This document shows positions 54,834-62,784 of a DNA stretch of 64,000 nt, piece after piece. Position 1 is the stretch's first letter. Every line of letters begins with the position of its first letter. The notes under the pieces are model-generated. The model ran no database searches, was not told the origin of the DNA, and was given only the letters and a program-made list of their open reading frames with translations. A program made the position numbers and the translations under genes. Origin of the DNA: Bin5 sp022821545 (GTDB lineage Bacteria; Chloroflexota; Anaerolineae; Caldilineales; Caldilineaceae); NCBI GenBank assembly GCA_963664085.2, contig CAXXLO010000002.1, forward strand, positions 3,348,001 through 3,412,000, in the 5' to 3' direction.

Positions 54834-55523
54834 CTACTCTCCCTCCCAGCTTACTCTCCGCACGACCAGATTCGCATATTCCCCCACCAGAGGAGCCATC
54901 TGCCGCAGCCCAATCTTCCCGCCTCCCAAAAGAGGCCCATAACTGGCCCCGTCATCGCGCCAGCTGAAAATCGGCAGCTCGTTGATCGAAAAGGCGACCT
55001 CTGCCCCACACTTGATCATCTGAATCCTGTACGGTGGAGTCGCGTCCGCCACGGGGGGTATCGGGTCCGCGCCCTGCGCCACCATGTGAAAGCCAAAGCT
55101 CTTGCGCAGATTACAAGTGTGAAATGCCCGCTCCTCCGGCCACCGCCGTCTGAAATAGGAGACGTGCAGGGCGTTGATGTCCCCGTGGTGGTACTGCCTG
55201 TACTCACCGGAGCGTTCAGCAAGCGACGGATCGAACAGGTCTTCGCCGTTGCGTCCCGTCGCGGCAAAGAACAAAATGCACAGGCCCGGCTCCTGCACCG
55301 GCCAGAACTCCCACTCGATGCTCACATCTCCAGGAAACGTCTCCTGGCGCCAGAGTACAAAGTTGGACTTCTGCCCCTCCGCCGGATCGCGCAGATTCTC
55401 CATCCGCATCCGCCCGTTGGCAAAGCTGATGTGCGCCTCGCCCTCCAGCCGGAAGCCGGCCGCGTCTGCTTCGACCGCAAGCGGGTTACTGTAGATAATG
55501 TCTCCAAACTCGAACGATCGCAT
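54834..55523 (-). CDS. DUF1961-like beta-sandwich protein
   Basis: 229 residues, no signal peptide. FPGDVSIEWEFWPVQEPGLCILFFAATG-like strands and GEYRQYHHGDINALHVSYF match the DUF1961 family, a concanavalin-like fold of unknown function often found in carbohydrate-use clusters; the closing YANLVVRRVSW is also typical. The ribosome site is weak (GAGAAG). It heads a two-gene minus-strand unit with the DUF1349-like gene, so the pair may bind or process one glycoside together. Confidence 0.75.
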   Translation of the reverse strand: MRSFEFGDIIYSNPLAVEADAAGFRLEGEAHISFANGRMRMENLRDPAEGQKSNFVLWRQETFPGDVSIEWEFWPVQEPGLCILFFAATGRNGEDLFDPSLAERSGEYRQYHHGDINALHVSYFRRRWPEERAFHTCNLRKSFGFHMVAQGADPIPPVADATPPYRIQMIKCGAEVAFSINELPIFSWRDDGASYGPLLGGGKIGLRQMAPLVGEYANLVVRRVSWEGE

Positions 55524-55823
55524 GGCATTCTTCTCGTGAATCCCTCACTCTATGCAGGAGTGCATCCTAAGCGCCGTGTGAAAAAGTGTCAAAGCGTCGG
55601 ACGCCCCTTCAAATCAGGGCGCTGCAGTGCAGCACGCCCGCGCCCTCTCTTCGAGTAGTCAACCTCTGACCGGCGATGCTTCTCTCCAACGGCTTCCTTT
55701 CGCCAGCTTCTGCAAGCCACTTGACATCGCAATTCACTATCAGTATCCTTGTAACCGTATCCGGCCTCAAACAAGATCGCGAGTAGATGTATCAGGCCCA
55801 CAACTCTGGGAAAGGAAGTTTCA
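55524..55823. other. Divergent spacer upstream of the first PhyH-family gene
   Basis: 300 bp between the DUF1961-like gene (minus) and the PhyH-family gene (plus). The plus-strand promoter in its right half is listed separately. Nothing else was recognised: no RNA, no repeat, and no promoter could be assigned to the minus-strand gene. Confidence 0.4.
55721..55749 (+). promoter_or_regulatory. Promoter of the first PhyH-family gene
   Basis: Consensus TTGACA (55721-55726), a 17-nt spacer and TATCCT (55744-55749), about 75 nt before the start at 55824. Confidence 0.6.
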
Positions 55824-56867
55824 ATGCCTGAGGAAATCCGCGAGTTTCGCGTCTCAAACGACGCCTTCGACGATCCCCCCGAACTTCAGCGCCGCCTGGC
55901 CGATGAGGGCTATCTCTTCTTCAGACAGCTTCAGGACCCCGACAAAATGCGCGAGCTGCGCCGGATCATGATGACCAAGATCCAGGAAATTGGCTGGCTC
56001 CTGCCCGACACCGACCCCAGCGACGGCATTGCCGACATATCCAAACAATGCACCGAGGGCGATCGCGAGTACGTTGACGGCTACAGCCAGGTTTACAAGC
56101 TGGAGCCCTTCCACCGCGCCGGGCACTGGCCCGAAGTCACAAGCATGATCGAGAAGATCATGGGCCGCCCCATCATGCCCCACCCAAACCAGATCGCCCG
56201 ACTCTGGTTCCCCAAGTTTACCGAACACACCACGCCCATGCACCAGGACTTTGTCCACTTTCAGGGCAATTACGAGACCCTGACCAGCTGGGCGCCGATC
56301 GGGGACTGCCCCATCGAGCTGGGGCCACTGGCCGTCATCCCCGGCTCCCACAAAGTCGGACGCGTTCTCGACCACCACTACTCTCTCGGCGCCGGCGCCC
56401 TCAAGGTCGATGTCGACGCCGAGGAAGAGATCGAACCGGACTGGCACTCGACCGACTTCGAAATCGGCGACACCCTGATCTTCCCCGCTCTCACGATTCA
56501 TCAGGCCCTGACCAACTATACCGAAGACCGCCTGCGTCTTTCGCTCGACAATCGCTACCAGGCCGTCGGCGACCTCATCGCAGAGCAGATGCTCACTCCC
56601 CACGGCCCCAGCGGCCTCGAGTGGGAGGAGGTCTACGAAAACTGGGAGTCTGACGAATACAAGTACTTCTGGAAAGACTATGACAACCCCGTTGTAGACC
56701 GGGATCTGAGCTACAGCGAAAGAGGCTTCGCCGAAGCGCTCGAACTGGCCCGCGCCGGCGACAACCACGCCGTTCTCGGCCTGCAACGCGCCATCAGATT
56801 CGATCCCGATTCAGAAGCCGCCCACGAAGCCAGAAAAGCGCTGGCCGATGCCGGCGTCGAGACTTAG
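55824..56867 (+). CDS. Phytanoyl-CoA dioxygenase (PhyH) family Fe(II)/2-oxoglutarate oxygenase
   Basis: 347 residues. The facial triad is complete: His140 and Asp142 (PMHQDFVHF) and His226 (TIHQALTN); Arg in EDRLRLSLDNRYQ is the expected 2-oxoglutarate contact. Members hydroxylate varied substrates in the cytoplasm, so the name does not imply phytanate. AAAGGAAG precedes the ATG. After the oxygenase core there is a C-terminal tail of about 80 residues (from EWEEVYENWES) that is absent in the paralogue at 62785 and looks helical. Preceded by its own promoter and followed by a sugar ABC operon. Confidence 0.9.
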   Translation: MPEEIREFRVSNDAFDDPPELQRRLADEGYLFFRQLQDPDKMRELRRIMMTKIQEIGWLLPDTDPSDGIADISKQCTEGDREYVDGYSQVYKLEPFHRAGHWPEVTSMIEKIMGRPIMPHPNQIARLWFPKFTEHTTPMHQDFVHFQGNYETLTSWAPIGDCPIELGPLAVIPGSHKVGRVLDHHYSLGAGALKVDVDAEEEIEPDWHSTDFEIGDTLIFPALTIHQALTNYTEDRLRLSLDNRYQAVGDLIAEQMLTPHGPSGLEWEEVYENWESDEYKYFWKDYDNPVVDRDLSYSERGFAEALELARAGDNHAVLGLQRAIRFDPDSEAAHEARKALADAGVET

Positions 56868-57084
56868 CTTGCGACAGACATCCGCTTAACATTGCCTACC
56901 TTCAGGCCGTCGCAAGAGGCGCCCTGAACGACCGATCAGAGGGAAGAACCGAAACTCTCATAGTAAGTCTTCAACTTTAAGGAGGTGAACGACCCGCTGC
57001 TGCTTGCTCTCGATACGGGGCCGACCGCGGCCCGTACTGTATCCTGAACTATCGAAATTCAAGGACAAGGAGAAGAGGCAGAAA

Positions 57085-58611
57085 ATGGCTGGCAATGGTC
57101 TGAGTAGACGAAACTTTCTGAAAGTCTCCGCTGGCGCGGTAAGCGTCGGTCTGATGGCCGCCTGTGACGCGCCCGCCGGAGGAGAGACGGCTGAAGAGTC
57201 CGGCGGCGCTGAAGCCGCGATGGAAAGGGTGGAAGTGCATTGCAACCTCGCCCAGCTTCACCCCACTGAGTGGACCACCCGCTCCGCCGAGCATCCCTTG
57301 GTCGGCAACGCAGCACGCATTCTCGCCGAGCGCTTCGAAGAGCTCAACGCGGACATTGCCGTTGTTTTCGATGAAGCCGGTGATGACGCCTGGCTTACCG
57401 CTGCTGTAAGCTCCGGAGAATCCCCCGATCTGATGAGCCGTCTGGACCTCGTCCAGCGCGGCTGGTGCGTGCCCATCGACGACTGGCTCGACGCCCCCAG
57501 CCCCTACGCAATCCAATACGACACATGGTCCGACAGTTTCTATCCTTCCATGATGGAGTCCCTGACCTGGTCGGACGGCCTCGACTACTGCGCCCCTATC
57601 CGCGCTATCTGGCCCTACCTCGAAGTCGGACTTGCCTGCAACATGGAGATCTTCAACGAGTACGGACTCTCGCCTCCTGCCACCTGGACTGAACAGATGG
57701 AGGTTTCCCAGGCCCTCAAGGAGGCCGGCCTTGGCCTCTCTCCCTGGCCCCGCGAAGGCGAAACCGGTAACTGCTGGCCCCTTGCCCTCCAGATCCTTCC
57801 CCCTATGATGCAGGAAGTCTGCATCGAGATGGACGGCGACAATGATTTCTTCGTCGGCATCGAGGAAGCTCTGCCCGCACACAAGGCCGAGTTGATCGGC
57901 CCCTACACGCCAATCTACCAACGCGCCTGGGACGAAATGTACGCCCTGGCTCTGACCTGGGTGGACGGCTTTAATACCACCGATCTCGACCTCCTCTGGC
58001 GCGAAGGCTCGGTCGGTATGCAGTACCGGGCCACTTGGGAATTCGCTACCTTGGCCAACGACCCCAATGTAGACTTTGAGCGCACCTTCGTTCCTTCGCC
58101 AATGCCCGCCGCTGCCGACATTCCCCCCACGGTCAGCATGCCCGGCGCAGTCGACCCTAATGACTATACGGCCGGTGACGGCAATGTGCCCGGCGAACAC
58201 GTGCAGGCCATTCGAGGTCCGCAAGACGTAATGCTCAAGTCCTCGACCCAGATGCGCGGCAATCGCGACCAGGTCGTCAAATGGTGGCAGTTCATTACCG
58301 AGCCGGAAAACAACGCCTTCCTCAACAACGAGAACCAGCAGTATATTCCATCTGCCAGGGACGCCAAGCTCGGACCGTTGTGGTCCGCCATCGGTGGCTA
58401 TAAGCTGCCTCTTTACACCTACACCATCGCCTGGTGGGGCATGGGTCTCCTGTGGGACTGGGACTACTTCACGGAGTGGCGGCGGATCTTCGTGGCCTGG
58501 GTGATCGGCGACATGGACAGAGCCGAGTTCTTCGAGCGCCAGCAGCGCTCCTGGGATGAAGGTGTCGCCCGCTACGAAGCCCTGCTCGCCGACCAGGAAG
58601 CTGACAGCTAA
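57085..58611 (+). CDS. ABC transporter substrate-binding lipoprotein (sugar type), Tat-exported
   Basis: 508 residues from the ATG at 57085 (GGAGAAGAGG upstream); the frame reaches back to a TTG at 57004 that lacks a properly spaced ribosome site. Twin-arginine motif SRRNFLK (Arg8-Arg9) and lipobox MAAC (Cys27). The core has WTTRSAEHPLVGNAARILAE and ESPDLMSRLDLVQRGWCVPI, consistent with a family-1-like sugar binder, but it lacks many common signatures. The next genes (58688-61103) supply a membrane protein and MalF/MalG-type permeases, so it is the ligand subunit of that importer. Confidence 0.9.
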   Translation: MAGNGLSRRNFLKVSAGAVSVGLMAACDAPAGGETAEESGGAEAAMERVEVHCNLAQLHPTEWTTRSAEHPLVGNAARILAERFEELNADIAVVFDEAGDDAWLTAAVSSGESPDLMSRLDLVQRGWCVPIDDWLDAPSPYAIQYDTWSDSFYPSMMESLTWSDGLDYCAPIRAIWPYLEVGLACNMEIFNEYGLSPPATWTEQMEVSQALKEAGLGLSPWPREGETGNCWPLALQILPPMMQEVCIEMDGDNDFFVGIEEALPAHKAELIGPYTPIYQRAWDEMYALALTWVDGFNTTDLDLLWREGSVGMQYRATWEFATLANDPNVDFERTFVPSPMPAAADIPPTVSMPGAVDPNDYTAGDGNVPGEHVQAIRGPQDVMLKSSTQMRGNRDQVVKWWQFITEPENNAFLNNENQQYIPSARDAKLGPLWSAIGGYKLPLYTYTIAWWGMGLLWDWDYFTEWRRIFVAWVIGDMDRAEFFERQQRSWDEGVARYEALLADQEADS

Positions 58612-58626
58612 ACTGATGAATCTGTG

Positions 58627-58663
58627 GGTGAGCGGATAGCGGCCGCGGCCCTGTCCGCTCACC
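58627..58663 (+). promoter_or_regulatory. Intercistronic hairpin after the binding-protein gene
   Basis: GGTGAGCGGA (58627-58636) pairs perfectly with TCCGCTCACC (58654-58663); the loop contains the self-complementary GGCCGCGGCC. No T-run. Same position relative to the binding protein as at the other three importers. Confidence 0.65.
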
Positions 58664-58687
58664 ACCCTTCTCCCTCTTGCCGCTCAG

Positions 58688-59125
58688 ATGCTACGCAAAA
58701 TCCGGTTGGCCGCAGTCGGCCTGCTGCTCCTGATACTCGCCCTCCTTGCCGCCGACTTCATCCAGGCACTGGTGCGTCTCAACAATGTCGTGATTGAAGG
58801 CGAGTTCAACAAGGAAAAAGTCGTCTCCGACGGCGAAGATTCAATCATTCTTACGGTTCGCGTCACAGAGAACGGCCAACCGCGCGTCAACGATACCTTG
58901 CAAGCCTGGCTGGAGCCCGGCAACGGACTCATGATCCCGGAGTGGTCCTACACCGACGAAAACGGTGAGGTCGAGATTACCTTCACCCCCAATCCGGCCA
59001 CCGCCTACGACATCAAGACGGACTCAATCATCAACGTCATCGACATCAACATCGGGCGCTGGCTTGAGGTAGACAAGAGATTCTCTATTGAAGTGCCGGT
59101 CGAGATACCGCTTTCTTCAGATTGA
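58688..59125 (+). CDS. Small membrane-anchored protein with an Ig-like (Big_1-type) domain
   Basis: 145 residues. A membrane helix at about 6-23 (LAAVGLLLLILALLAADF) without a lipobox anchors the protein with its C-terminus outside. The remainder (about 30-145) is a beta-sandwich pattern: VVSDGEDSIILTVRVTENGQ and SYTDENGEVEITFTPNP, as in bacterial Ig-like domains of the invasin group. It sits between binding protein and permeases in a sugar importer operon, an unusual place. A role as an importer accessory or tether is suggested only by position. No ribosome site is obvious. Confidence 0.7.
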   Translation: MLRKIRLAAVGLLLLILALLAADFIQALVRLNNVVIEGEFNKEKVVSDGEDSIILTVRVTENGQPRVNDTLQAWLEPGNGLMIPEWSYTDENGEVEITFTPNPATAYDIKTDSIINVIDINIGRWLEVDKRFSIEVPVEIPLSSD

Positions 59126-59187
59126 ACGCAGAATAGATTTCGTCTTCGCTAAGAGGTTCTGCAAATGGTGAAGTCCGGGGAGACAGC

Positions 59188-60165
59188 ATGACGGAAGGTA
59201 CAGGAGCTCTGGAACAGGGTAGTGGGGCAGACGCCGTCAATAGGATTCCCGCCAGGCCCGGGGAGCTCTCTACCTGGCAGGCGATGCGCCGCTCCTGGCA
59301 GGCCTATGCCCTTCTCGCGCCCATCTTCATTCTCCTCCTGGTTTTCAACTACTACCCTCCCATCCTCGGCTTACTTCGCGCCTTCTACCGCTGGCGGCCC
59401 GGGGTCGAAGCTAGCTTCGTCGGCCTGCAGCACTTTGGCGTTTACTTCACCTCCCCCGAAACCCCGCGCGAACTCCTCAACATGTTCAAACTGCTCGCGT
59501 TCTTCTTTTTCTCAGGGGCCGTCATCCCATTCATCATGGCCGTTCTCATCTTCCGCATCCGCGACAACGAGTCCAAGGAGTTCTATCGCCTCTTTCTCAT
59601 CATCCCGATGCTCGTCCCGCTCATCGTTGTCATTCTCCTCTGGAAGCAGATCTACGACCCCAACCTCGGCGTGATCAACGGCCTGCTGGAACAGTTCGGA
59701 CTCGGATTCCTCGCACGCAACTGGCTTGGTGACACGGCCACGGCCCTCTATGCCATTATGTTCATGGGCTTCCCCTGGGTGTCCGGCGTCGGTACCCTCA
59801 TCTATCTGGGCGGGCTGGGCCAGATTTCCGAATCGATTTTCGACGCCTGCGAAGTCGACGGCTGCACCGGTCTCCGCCGTACGCTGAAGATAGACCTGCC
59901 CCTTGTCCTGGGGCAAGTGCGTCTCATGACTATCCTCGCCGTCATTGCCGGTGTTACATCCTTCCAAACAATTCTCGTGCTGACCGACGGCGGCCCCGGC
60001 TTCGCCACGATGGTGCCCGGCCTGACCATGTTTCACAAGGCATTTCGCACTCAGCAGTTTGGCTACGCCGCTTCCATCGGTATGATCCTTTTCGTAATCA
60101 CTTTTGGCGCGACCCTGGCAGTCAACCGCACGGTTCATCCCGCAGTTGAAGACGTCCGCCACTAG
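59188..60165 (+). CDS. Sugar ABC transporter permease, MalF/UgpA type
   Basis: 325 residues. A cytoplasmic N-terminal stretch of about 40 residues leads to the first helix (AYALLAPIFILLLVFNYYPP), followed by five more. The EAA loop IFDACEVDGCTGLRRTLKIDLP is near residues 215-235. GGGGAG lies 5 nt before the ATG. It forms the channel with the MalG-type gene 41 bp downstream. No linked ATPase. Confidence 0.92.
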   Translation: MTEGTGALEQGSGADAVNRIPARPGELSTWQAMRRSWQAYALLAPIFILLLVFNYYPPILGLLRAFYRWRPGVEASFVGLQHFGVYFTSPETPRELLNMFKLLAFFFFSGAVIPFIMAVLIFRIRDNESKEFYRLFLIIPMLVPLIVVILLWKQIYDPNLGVINGLLEQFGLGFLARNWLGDTATALYAIMFMGFPWVSGVGTLIYLGGLGQISESIFDACEVDGCTGLRRTLKIDLPLVLGQVRLMTILAVIAGVTSFQTILVLTDGGPGFATMVPGLTMFHKAFRTQQFGYAASIGMILFVITFGATLAVNRTVHPAVEDVRH

Positions 60166-60206
60166 CGCCAAGCGCGGAAACAAGGGCAGTACAAGGAGAA
60201 CGGCAA

Positions 60207-61103
60207 GTGAGTACCACAACCTCCACGCAGGTCGCCCCCTCCACCCGGCGCCCCCTCCGGTATTACCAGATCGGATCGCACCTGTTTATCACCGTCATGC
60301 TGCTCCTTTCTCTGATTCCCACCTACCTGCTGATCACCTGGTCTTTCAAAAACGGCCTCCAATACCGTTGGGAACGGTGGGCCATCAGCTTCCCGCTGCG
60401 CTGGCGCAACTATATCGCCGCCTGGGACATCGTCGGCGATTATATGATCAACACCATCATCGTAGCCATCATCGGCCTCATGGGAATGTTGCTGCTCTCG
60501 CTCATCGGCGGCTACGTATTCGCGCGCATGGACTTTCCCTTCCGCGAAACGCTCTATTACGCCATCATCGCCCTTCTGATGGTTCCCTGGGTCCTTTCCT
60601 TCATCCCCGCCTACATGGTCTACGTGCGCCTCGGCCTGCTGAACAATCGCCTGTCCATGATTATCCCCGAGCTGGCGGGCGGCCCTATCTTCGGCATCTT
60701 CCTCATGCGCGCCTTCATTGCCGGAATTCCGGAGGAGCTCTTCGAATCCGCCCGCTGTGACGGCGCCGGCGTCCTCGACCTCATCGGCCGCATCACCCTC
60801 CCGCTGTCACTGCCTGGGCTCGCCACCCTGGCCGTTCTCAACTTCATCGGCGTCTGGAACTCCTTCCTCTGGCCGCTGGTCATGATCCAGGATGACGAAA
60901 AACAGATGATCGCGGTCGGACTCTACAAACTGGCACGGTCCGCCACGTCCGGCGGCGTCGCCGGCTGGACGAGCCAGGACTTCAGCGTCTGGGGCCCGCT
61001 CTATGCCGGCTATGTGATCGCTTCGCTGCCCCTCGTGCTCCTGTTTATCGTCCTGGGCAAATTCTACGTCGAAGGCCTGGTCGACTCCGGCCTCAAAGTC
61101 TGA
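60207..61103 (+). CDS. Sugar ABC transporter permease, MalG/UgpE type
   Basis: 298 residues. The start is GTG at 60207, with AAGGAG 8 nt upstream. First helix LFITVMLLLSLIPTYLLITW, then the substrate-side loop GLQYRWERWAI. The EAA loop is LFESARCDGAGVLDLIGRITLP. The C-terminus ends VEGLVDSGLKV in place of the common LTAGAVKG. Followed 85 bp later by a glycoside hydrolase gene of the same operon. Confidence 0.92.
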   Translation: MSTTTSTQVAPSTRRPLRYYQIGSHLFITVMLLLSLIPTYLLITWSFKNGLQYRWERWAISFPLRWRNYIAAWDIVGDYMINTIIVAIIGLMGMLLLSLIGGYVFARMDFPFRETLYYAIIALLMVPWVLSFIPAYMVYVRLGLLNNRLSMIIPELAGGPIFGIFLMRAFIAGIPEELFESARCDGAGVLDLIGRITLPLSLPGLATLAVLNFIGVWNSFLWPLVMIQDDEKQMIAVGLYKLARSATSGGVAGWTSQDFSVWGPLYAGYVIASLPLVLLFIVLGKFYVEGLVDSGLKV

Positions 61104-61188
61104 CACAAACGCTAATCCTCCCGGCAGCGCAGGAGACCTCCGGTCCCGCACGCCCCGCCGCTGCCGACAAGCCAGGGAAGTTACAGAC

Positions 61189-62571
61189 ATGACAAACGCG
61201 ACCCAGTCCATGTTCTTCAAATCCAAAGGTGTCGACGCCCACTGGGATACCTGGATGTTTTTCCATGAGGGCACCTTTTATCTCTATTACCTGATTACCG
61301 AGTACAGCCCCGGCGAAGGCTTCGGCCTCGCCACCTCCCCCGACGGCGTCACCTGGACCGACCACGGCTGGGCCATCAAAGCCTCCGAAAAGATGGTCAC
61401 CTACCTCGGCACCGGCGCCGTCTGGAAGTCTCCCGACTTCGACAGCAGCGGCCGCTTCATCTGCAATTACTCCGAATGGCGAGTCGAAGACGACGGCCGC
61501 CAGACCCAGAACATCCTCTTCGCCTGGAGCGATGACCTGATGAACTGGACGAAGTTCGGAGACGATCACATCTTCAAAGTCGACACGCGCTATTACGAGC
61601 AGCACGGCCGCTGGGACTGCATCTTCCCCCTCCCTCGTCCGCAGGGCGGCTACTACGGCTACTGGACCGCCACCCCCAAAGAAGCAGTCGGTTTCGGCTT
61701 CGGCCGCAGCGACGACGGCGTCCACTGGGAGGCCCTCTCCTCCCCCGAGCTCAATTGGGAAGGCGCCGACCCGCCGCACAGCATGGAGGCCGGCGCAGTC
61801 GCTGAATTCAAAGGCAAGTATTACGCCATCGTAGGCCAGGGCTCAAGGACTATGAAGACCATGATCGCTGACAGTCCCGCCGGTCCGTATAGCATCGCTC
61901 CCGTAAACTACGCCCTCCTCGAAAATTCCGGCGAGCACAAACACACCTACTTCGCCCGTTTCCTCCGCACGCCCGACGACATCCTCGTCAACCATCACGC
62001 CGTAACCCGCTTCCAGCTCGAAACGGGCCGCGACATCTGCTATTGGGCCCCCCTCAAACGAGCCTTCGTTGACGACGCCGGAACCCTCTGGTTCGGCTAC
62101 TGGCAGGGCAACGAAGCCCTGAAGAAAGACCCGGTCTCTACCCGATTCGCCTCGGCCAACGGACGCGTCCAAATGGCTGAAGCAAGAGTAGACACCGCGA
62201 ACGGCATAGTAATCGAGGGCAGCGTCACTCTCCCTGAAGCCGACCTGCCCGAATCAAACTGGCCCGGTCTTTACGTCGAGTATGAAACCGGCCGCGGCAG
62301 TTACATTCAAGTGGGAACCAGGGGCGTCACCCATTTCGGCCTCATGACGGAAAATGAAGACAGTTCCCATCTGGAGGATGTCATGGCGCGCGAGCGGCCG
62401 TTTGCCAGCACAGCGCGATTCCGAACCCTTCTGAAAGAATCAGTCCTCGAATTCTACCTGGACGACCTCCTGATTCAGTCCTACAGCCTGCCCGCCGAAG
62501 CGACCGGCCGCATCGGCCTCCTGAACACCAGCGGCCTGATTCATGAAGTCCAGGTCTGGAACGCAGTCTGA
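61189..62571 (+). CDS. Five-bladed-propeller glycoside hydrolase (GH32/43-like)
   Basis: 460 residues, no signal peptide. The first ~300 residues show propeller-blade repeats (FHEGTFYLYYLITEY; GLATSPDGVTWTDHGWAIKA; ILFAWSDDLMNWTKFGDD). HWDTWMFFHEGTFYLYY near residue 20 is where GH32/GH43 enzymes have their catalytic aspartate. The C-terminal ~130 residues form a beta-sandwich like GH32C (VLEFYLDDLLIQSYSLP). The exact family and the catalytic acids are uncertain. It is probably cytoplasmic and cleaves an oligosaccharide imported by the preceding ABC genes, with which it shares strand and close spacing. Confidence 0.82.
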   Translation: MTNATQSMFFKSKGVDAHWDTWMFFHEGTFYLYYLITEYSPGEGFGLATSPDGVTWTDHGWAIKASEKMVTYLGTGAVWKSPDFDSSGRFICNYSEWRVEDDGRQTQNILFAWSDDLMNWTKFGDDHIFKVDTRYYEQHGRWDCIFPLPRPQGGYYGYWTATPKEAVGFGFGRSDDGVHWEALSSPELNWEGADPPHSMEAGAVAEFKGKYYAIVGQGSRTMKTMIADSPAGPYSIAPVNYALLENSGEHKHTYFARFLRTPDDILVNHHAVTRFQLETGRDICYWAPLKRAFVDDAGTLWFGYWQGNEALKKDPVSTRFASANGRVQMAEARVDTANGIVIEGSVTLPEADLPESNWPGLYVEYETGRGSYIQVGTRGVTHFGLMTENEDSSHLEDVMARERPFASTARFRTLLKESVLEFYLDDLLIQSYSLPAEATGRIGLLNTSGLIHEVQVWNAV

Positions 62572-62713
62572 GGAAGTCGCAACAGACTCTCTTTGTCCCG
62601 GAACCGAAGAACTGATAGATTTACTTCCCACATACGAGGTACGGCTCAAAATAAGGCAGGCGGTCCCTTCGGGGAGCTGATGAGCAAACTTTCCCCTTCC
62701 GCGCCCTGGGCAG

Positions 62714-62719
62714 TATAAT
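62714..62719 (+). promoter_or_regulatory. Candidate -10 element for the second PhyH-family gene
   Basis: A perfect TATAAT lies 66 nt before the start at 62785. The -35 region (TTCCCC) is poor. Confidence 0.35.
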
Positions 62720-62784
62720 TCCTCGAAACCAGCCTGCCGCGACGCCTGCGCCGACACGACGCGTCAACAAATGGACAAAGCGCC

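Noticed and set aside
57049..58665. A 538-codon open frame on the minus strand
   Set aside because: Antisense to the Tat-exported binding-protein gene; no recognisable motif or ribosome site.
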